DNA of 7,630 bases from an uncultured Chloroflexaceae bacterium (lineage in GTDB: Bacteria > Chloroflexota > Chloroflexia > Chloroflexales > Chloroflexaceae): NCBI GenBank assembly GCA_937141995.1, contig CAKZQX010000426.1, forward strand, positions 1 to 7,630, written 5' to 3'. The translations under genes and the position numbers were made by a program. Position 1 is the first letter of the stretch; each line of letters starts with the position of its first letter. Under the pieces are notes generated by a model, which saw only the letters and a program-made list of their open reading frames with translations, searched no databases and was not told where the DNA came from. Positions 3,741 through 7,630 of this stretch are shown here, in pieces.

Positions 3741-6214
3741 AGGGGCAGTTCCACCGAGAGACAACTACCCTGGCCGGGAGCCGCGTCAATGGCAAGCTCG
3801 CCCCCCAGCAGCCGCAGTCGCTCCTGCATACCGGCCAGTCCACTCGAAGTATGGCTCGCAAGCGCCACACCCGGATCAAAACCCCGACCCTCGTCGGCAA
3901 TCTGCACGCCAATCATTGCCCGGCTAACCCAGAGGCGCACCACAACCTCGCGTGTTTCCGCGTAGCGCGCCGTATTGGTCAGGGCTTCCTGCACCATTCG
4001 GTAGACCGCGACTTCAACATCGTTCCCAAAGCGCTGCTGATCCAAACCAGAGTGTTTAAAGGCCACCTGAATACCCGTCTGCGAGGTGTAGCGGTCGAAA
4101 TACCAGCGTAGCGTCGGCAGCAATCCCAGATCATCCAGCATGGGGGGGCGCAACTGGAGGGACATCTCGCGGACCTGCTGGAGCAGTTCGGAGACCAGGG
4201 AGCGAGCATGGGCCAGCCGCGATGGGATCTGTTCAATCGGTGGGCGGTTGATCATCTCCAGGGAGAGGCTCAAGCAGGTCAGAATCTGGCCGACTTCGTC
4301 ATGGAGTTCGCGGGCGATGGAGCGCCGCTCGGCCTCCTGGATTTCGACCAACCGTCGCGACAGGGTTTGCAACCGCTCGTGGCCGGACTGAACCTGGCTA
4401 AACAGACGCGCGCGCTGGATGGCCGAGCCAACCTGCTGCCCCACAATCGCCAGAAAGGTCACATAATCATCCCGAAAAGCTTCCGGGTCGGCACTGAAGA
4501 GATCGACCACACCCTGAATTTCCCCCCGCGCCAGCAGCGGCACGCCCAGGTAGCCGCAGGATGATGCGCGTAAGGTTTCCGGCAGCATGGCGATGACAGC
4601 GGTATTGTCCAGATTATCCAGATTATCCATGCGCAGGAGCGACTGGTCCCAGATCACCCGCTGATTATGGGCCATGGTGACGGCAAACACGCGGCGCTGT
4701 TCATCCGGGATATCGGTCAGGCCCCAGGTTTCCTCAAGTGAGATATGATCAGTGTCCTTGTGATAGAGATAAATTGCCCCGGCCGGCAGAATCAGGTATT
4801 CGGCAAACATCATACGGAGGGTGGAAAACACCTCCGACAGGGCCAACGACTGATTGATAGCCTCGATCACCAGGTTGAGCCGGGCGAGTTGCTCATTGCG
4901 CTGCTTCAGTTTCTCCTCGGCGCGCTTACGCTCGGTGATATCACGCACCACACTGACGACATTGATCACCTGACCGGTGTCATCACACAGGGGTGTGACC
5001 ACATGTTCGGTCGGGAAAATCTCGCCGCTCTTCCGGCGCATCTGGTACTCGGTGGTAAAGCCACCGGACAACGCATATGCCTGGAGCGCGGCCTGACCAA
5101 AGATCGTAAACTTCTCCGCGCTGACATGCAGAAAGTCAGTAGCCTGCCCGATCAGTTCCGCGCGGCTGTAGCCGAACATGGTTTCGGTTGTCCGGTTGCA
5201 CTCCTCGATCAGCCGGGTAAACGGATTAACGACCATGACGGCTTCATTCAAGCTCGAGAGCACCTTCTCAAGCAGGTTGTGGGATTTCTGGAGGGCTACC
5301 TGAGCCTGCCGTATCGCCGTAACGTCCCGATCATACCAGACCCGTCCATAGTTGGTGCCGTCACTACCCTTTACTGGAGCGCTGTAGCGTTCATACACAC
5401 GCCCATCGTTAAAGTAGATTTCATCGCAGCCGGTTTCGTCCGGATGTTCATACAGGTAGCGAATCTTTGCCGCAAACTCTTCGGGCGCGACCAGTTGTTC
5501 GCGCAACACCTGAATGCGGGTCGCAAATGACGACTGCTGCATCATCGCCGGGGACATCTGCCACATCTCGGCAAAGCGCCGGTTGTAGAAAAGTACATGC
5601 TGATCCGGATCAACCACCAGGATGCCGTCGATGGAGGCATCGCTCTGACACTCCAGCAGCATTTTCTGCATGCGCAGTTCGGCTTCAGCCCGCCGGCGTT
5701 CGGCGATTTCGGCCTGGAGTGCCTGGTTGGTCTGTAACAGTTCGGCGGTACGCTCCTGAACGCGCTGTTCCAGTAGCGCGTGGGAGCGGCGTAATTCCGC
5801 TTCAGCCTGTTGTTTCTCCTGGATAAGTTGATGTTGATGCAGGGCACGCTCGATAATCAGAGGGAGCAGTTCCAGGTAGCCACCTGCGACATCTTTGACG
5901 ATATAGTCACCGGCCCCTAACTTCATCGCCGCGACCGCGATCTGCTCGCTGCCGGTGCCGGTTATCACGATGACCGGGAGCATGGCACCTTGTTCCGCCA
6001 GGATGCGAATAACATCCAACCCGGACAGGCCGGGCATATTCTGATCGACGGCCACCAGCACGTACGACCCGGTGGCATACATTGCCAACCCCTCTTCGCC
6101 ATCACGGGCAGTATCAACGACATAGCCTGCACGCCGGAGACGTTTCTGGACGAGTCGCGCGGCGGCGGGATCATCTTCCATATAGAGAATGCGTTTATCG
6201 GCAAACTCGGACAT
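3725..6214 (-). CDS. receiver-PAS-PAS-GAF histidine kinase (response-regulator/kinase hybrid)
   Basis: This 829-aa protein couples an N-terminal receiver to a kinase and should act as an intermediate in a phosphorelay. The receiver (about 5-125) has the acidic cluster EDD at 13-15, phosphoacceptor Asp57 in VAVDQNMPG, Thr85 and Lys107 in YIVKD, so it looks functional. A coiled coil (about 125-185) leads to a PAS at 185-300 and a second PAS/PAC at 312-430, ending VVRDITERKRAEEKL. A GAF domain follows at about 448-602. The HisKA_3 H-box IARELHDEVGQ carries His638. The ATPase domain has N-box Asn747 (VQEALTNTAR), G1 box ADEGRGF (773-779) and G2 SGLAGM (791-796). No membrane segment is seen. I chose the ATG at 6214, with GAGAG 8 nt upstream; a GTG at 6229 would add five residues. 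The upstream HD-GYP gene ends 21 nt before, so the two are probably one operon. Confidence 0.93.
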   Translation of the reverse strand: MSEFADKRILYMEDDPAAARLVQKRLRRAGYVVDTARDGEEGLAMYATGSYVLVAVDQNMPGLSGLDVIRILAEQGAMLPVIVITGTGSEQIAVAAMKLGAGDYIVKDVAGGYLELLPLIIERALHQHQLIQEKQQAEAELRRSHALLEQRVQERTAELLQTNQALQAEIAERRRAEAELRMQKMLLECQSDASIDGILVVDPDQHVLFYNRRFAEMWQMSPAMMQQSSFATRIQVLREQLVAPEEFAAKIRYLYEHPDETGCDEIYFNDGRVYERYSAPVKGSDGTNYGRVWYDRDVTAIRQAQVALQKSHNLLEKVLSSLNEAVMVVNPFTRLIEECNRTTETMFGYSRAELIGQATDFLHVSAEKFTIFGQAALQAYALSGGFTTEYQMRRKSGEIFPTEHVVTPLCDDTGQVINVVSVVRDITERKRAEEKLKQRNEQLARLNLVIEAINQSLALSEVFSTLRMMFAEYLILPAGAIYLYHKDTDHISLEETWGLTDIPDEQRRVFAVTMAHNQRVIWDQSLLRMDNLDNLDNTAVIAMLPETLRASSCGYLGVPLLARGEIQGVVDLFSADPEAFRDDYVTFLAIVGQQVGSAIQRARLFSQVQSGHERLQTLSRRLVEIQEAERRSIARELHDEVGQILTCLSLSLEMINRPPIEQIPSRLAHARSLVSELLQQVREMSLQLRPPMLDDLGLLPTLRWYFDRYTSQTGIQVAFKHSGLDQQRFGNDVEVAVYRMVQEALTNTARYAETREVVVRLWVSRAMIGVQIADEGRGFDPGVALASHTSSGLAGMQERLRLLGGELAIDAAPGQGSCLSVELPLMRET
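4608..4629 (-). repeat. in-frame 9-bp tandem repeat inside the GAF domain
   Basis: TCCAGATTA occurs twice in tandem (4608-4616 and 4617-4625) followed by a partial TCCA. On the coding strand it gives the peptide DNLDNLDN at about residues 530-537 of the receiver-kinase, a loop in the GAF domain. It may be a slippage-prone site where copy number changes add or remove three residues without breaking the frame. Confidence 0.75.
5672..5968 (-). repeat. duplicated receiver/coiled-coil module, copy in the kinase gene
   Basis: This segment encodes residues 83-181 of the receiver-kinase and aligns without gaps to 7328-7624 in the upstream HD-GYP gene. By hand count about 70 of 99 residues are identical, including the shared YIVKDVAGGYLELLPL and SHALLEQRV. 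The similarity is clear at DNA level too. It covers the C-terminal half of the receiver and the linker, then ends abruptly where the two proteins take different sensor and output domains. Confidence 0.75.
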
Positions 6215-6235
6215 TGTTGCCACTCTCACATTCTG

Positions 6236-7630
6236 TCACATGTGTTTCCCGGTTTGTAGGAGGAGAAACGCTGCAACAACCTGCGGATCAAAATGCGACC
6301 CCGCCTGGTCCCGAATATGCGCGCAGACTTCCGCCACCGGCCAGGCGCGATGATAGGGCCGCTCCGAGCAGAGGGCATCCCAGACATCAATCACGGCGAA
6401 GATGCGCGCTGCCAGAGGAATACCCTCGGCTTTGAGCCCGTAGGGATAGCCCGTGCCGTCCCACTTCTCGTGGTGGTACAGGGGAATCTCCAGAGCCGGA
6501 CGCAGGAAGGGTATCGGCGTGATCAGTTGCGCAGCATAGACCGGATGCCGGCGCATGATGTCCCACTCCGCATCCGTCAGCGAGCCGGGTTTGAGCAGGA
6601 TTTTATCCGGGATCGCCAGCTTGCCGATATCGTGCAGGATGGCTCCCCGGCGCAGATGCATCAGTTCCGTATCTCGAAAGCCGATCTGTTGCGCCAGCGC
6701 CAGGGTCAGATCCGTCACCCGGCGCGTATGGCCCTCGGTATCCGCATCACGCAGTTCCAGCGCGCGCGCCCAGCCTTCAATCGTGGCATCATAGGCCAGG
6801 ATCAGTTCATTGTGCGTCCGCTGGAGGCTGTCGAAGAGATCGGCATTATCAATCGCAATCGCCGCCTGGCCCGCCAGCGTCTCCAAAAAGTCGAACCACT
6901 CCTGGTCCGGTGTCAATCGGGTACAATGAAACAGTTCCAGGACACCCTGCACCTGGCCCCGGGCGATCAGCGGGACACCATAGTAGGCGACAAACTCCTC
7001 CTGGCTGAAGTAGTTTTGTCGCTCCGGGAGATCAACCGCCTGGCGCAGATCGGCGACACTGAGCATGCGCTGTTCCAGGACAACGCGACCGGCCAGACCC
7101 TCGCCCGGCGCAAGCGTCATCTGCCGGTTGGCGGGCACACGCAGGCCGCGATCCGCCACATAGCGCAGCGTGTGGGTCAGCGGATTGAGCAGCAGGATCG
7201 TCGCGGCATCAACCAGCAGATGCGTCGTCACCTGATCCAGCAATACATCCAGCGTCAGGCTGAGATCCAGGCTGGCGGTAATCGCCATATCGATCCGGCG
7301 CAACGCCGAGAGATGCCGGAGTTGCCGCCGGCGCTGCTCCTCAACCTGTTTCCGTTCGGTAATCTCGGCCTGGAGCGACTGGTTGGCCTGCGCCAGTTCG
7401 GCGGTACGCTCCGCTACCCGCTGTTCCAGCAGCGCGTGGGACTCGCGCAACGCAGACTCGGCCTGCTGCTTCTCCTCCAGCAATTGCTGCCGGCGCATAG
7501 CCCGCGCAATCACCAGGGGCAACAGTTCCAGGTAGCCGCCTGCGACATCCTTGACAATATAGTCACTTGCCCCCAGCTTCATTGCCTCAACCGCCGTCTG
7601 CTCATTTCCGGCACCCGTCACCATAACTGT
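6236..7630 (-). CDS. receiver-GAF-HD-GYP protein, predicted c-di-GMP phosphodiesterase (5' end missing)
   Basis: The reading frame is open to the window edge, so the start and the first part of the receiver, including its phosphoacceptor Asp, lie outside. An internal ATG at 7624 is not the start, because the sequence there is the middle of a receiver (TVMVTGAG, then YIVKDVAGG). Counting from that methionine, a coiled coil spans about 40-105, a GAF domain 107-265 and an HD-GYP domain 278-455. Metal and catalytic motifs are intact: Glu290, His299 (EGHT), HDIGK at 331-335, His360, HHEKWDGTGYP at 384-394 and Asp413/Asp416 (VIDVWDAL). HD-GYP enzymes hydrolyse cyclic di-GMP in the cytoplasm; phosphorylation of the receiver is expected to tune activity. 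It is the first visible gene of the leftward cluster, 21 nt upstream of the receiver-kinase, so the operon promoter lies outside the window. Confidence 0.93.
   Translation of the reverse strand, partial: TVMVTGAGNEQTAVEAMKLGASDYIVKDVAGGYLELLPLVIARAMRRQQLLEEKQQAESALRESHALLEQRVAERTAELAQANQSLQAEITERKQVEEQRRRQLRHLSALRRIDMAITASLDLSLTLDVLLDQVTTHLLVDAATILLLNPLTHTLRYVADRGLRVPANRQMTLAPGEGLAGRVVLEQRMLSVADLRQAVDLPERQNYFSQEEFVAYYGVPLIARGQVQGVLELFHCTRLTPDQEWFDFLETLAGQAAIAIDNADLFDSLQRTHNELILAYDATIEGWARALELRDADTEGHTRRVTDLTLALAQQIGFRDTELMHLRRGAILHDIGKLAIPDKILLKPGSLTDAEWDIMRRHPVYAAQLITPIPFLRPALEIPLYHHEKWDGTGYPYGLKAEGIPLAARIFAVIDVWDALCSERPYHRAWPVAEVCAHIRDQAGSHFDPQVVAAFLLLQTGKHM
7328..7624 (-). repeat. duplicated receiver/coiled-coil module, copy in the HD-GYP gene
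   Basis: This is the partner of 5672-5968. It may continue beyond the window toward the receiver N-terminus, so the outer boundary is unknown. Divergence to about 70 percent protein identity means an old duplication or shared ancestry rather than a recent copy. Confidence 0.75.

Noticed and set aside
3277..3927. 216-aa + strand frame across the small membrane protein and the kinase 3' end
   Set aside because: It overlaps two better-supported minus-strand genes and the heptad repeats; its protein is proline/glutamine-rich low-quality sequence.
4745..5530. 261-aa open frame antisense to the receiver-kinase
   Set aside because: It is opposite well-defined PAS and GAF coding sequence, and it has no domain motifs or supporting ribosome site.

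Overview
The window looks like a chromosomal segment of a filamentous Chloroflexota bacterium (Chloroflexales-like). This is inference, not a database match. The supporting signs are moderately high GC, long multi-domain REC/PAS/GAF signalling proteins, a YccU-type CoA-binding protein, and short heptameric repeats between genes. No rRNA, tRNA, CRISPR array, transposase or phage gene was seen.

Layout: (1) Positions 1-253 hold no convincing gene. They contain a 30-bp direct repeat (16-45 and 217-246), a long perfect hairpin (124-168) and a GC-rich repeat module (177-222). (2) A small CoA-binding-domain gene lies at 254-661 on +. (3) Positions 662-1685 are about 1 kb without a supported gene. 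This stretch begins with an inverted copy of the GC-rich module (751-789) followed by a second, unrelated perfect hairpin (795-849) and a T tract. Its far half carries repeated ATGTCC-containing sites, nested as inverted pairs around a candidate promoter. (4) A PAS sensor histidine kinase of the HisKA_3 (NarX/DegS-like) class lies at 1686-3248 on +. (5) A leftward three-gene cluster meets it tail to tail, with only 7 bp between stops. It reads REC-GAF-HD-GYP (6236 to beyond 7630, 5' end missing), then REC-PAS-PAS-GAF-histidine kinase (3725-6214), then a small single-pass membrane protein of unknown function (3256-3675).

How the genes may work together: the leftward cluster encodes a predicted cyclic-di-GMP phosphodiesterase with a receiver domain and a receiver-headed histidine kinase. 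The two share a closely related receiver/coiled-coil module (about 70 of 99 aligned residues identical), which suggests duplication and domain shuffling within one phosphorelay. The convergent kinase has its own long, site-rich upstream region. No response regulator with a DNA-binding domain lies in the window, so the downstream targets are not visible.

The most unusual structure is the arrangement around the CoA-binding gene. It is bracketed by two inverted copies of one GC-rich module, and each copy carries on its outer side a near-loopless perfect hairpin whose sequence differs completely between the two copies. The second most unusual is the nested set of inverted ATGTCC sites upstream of the kinase at 1686.
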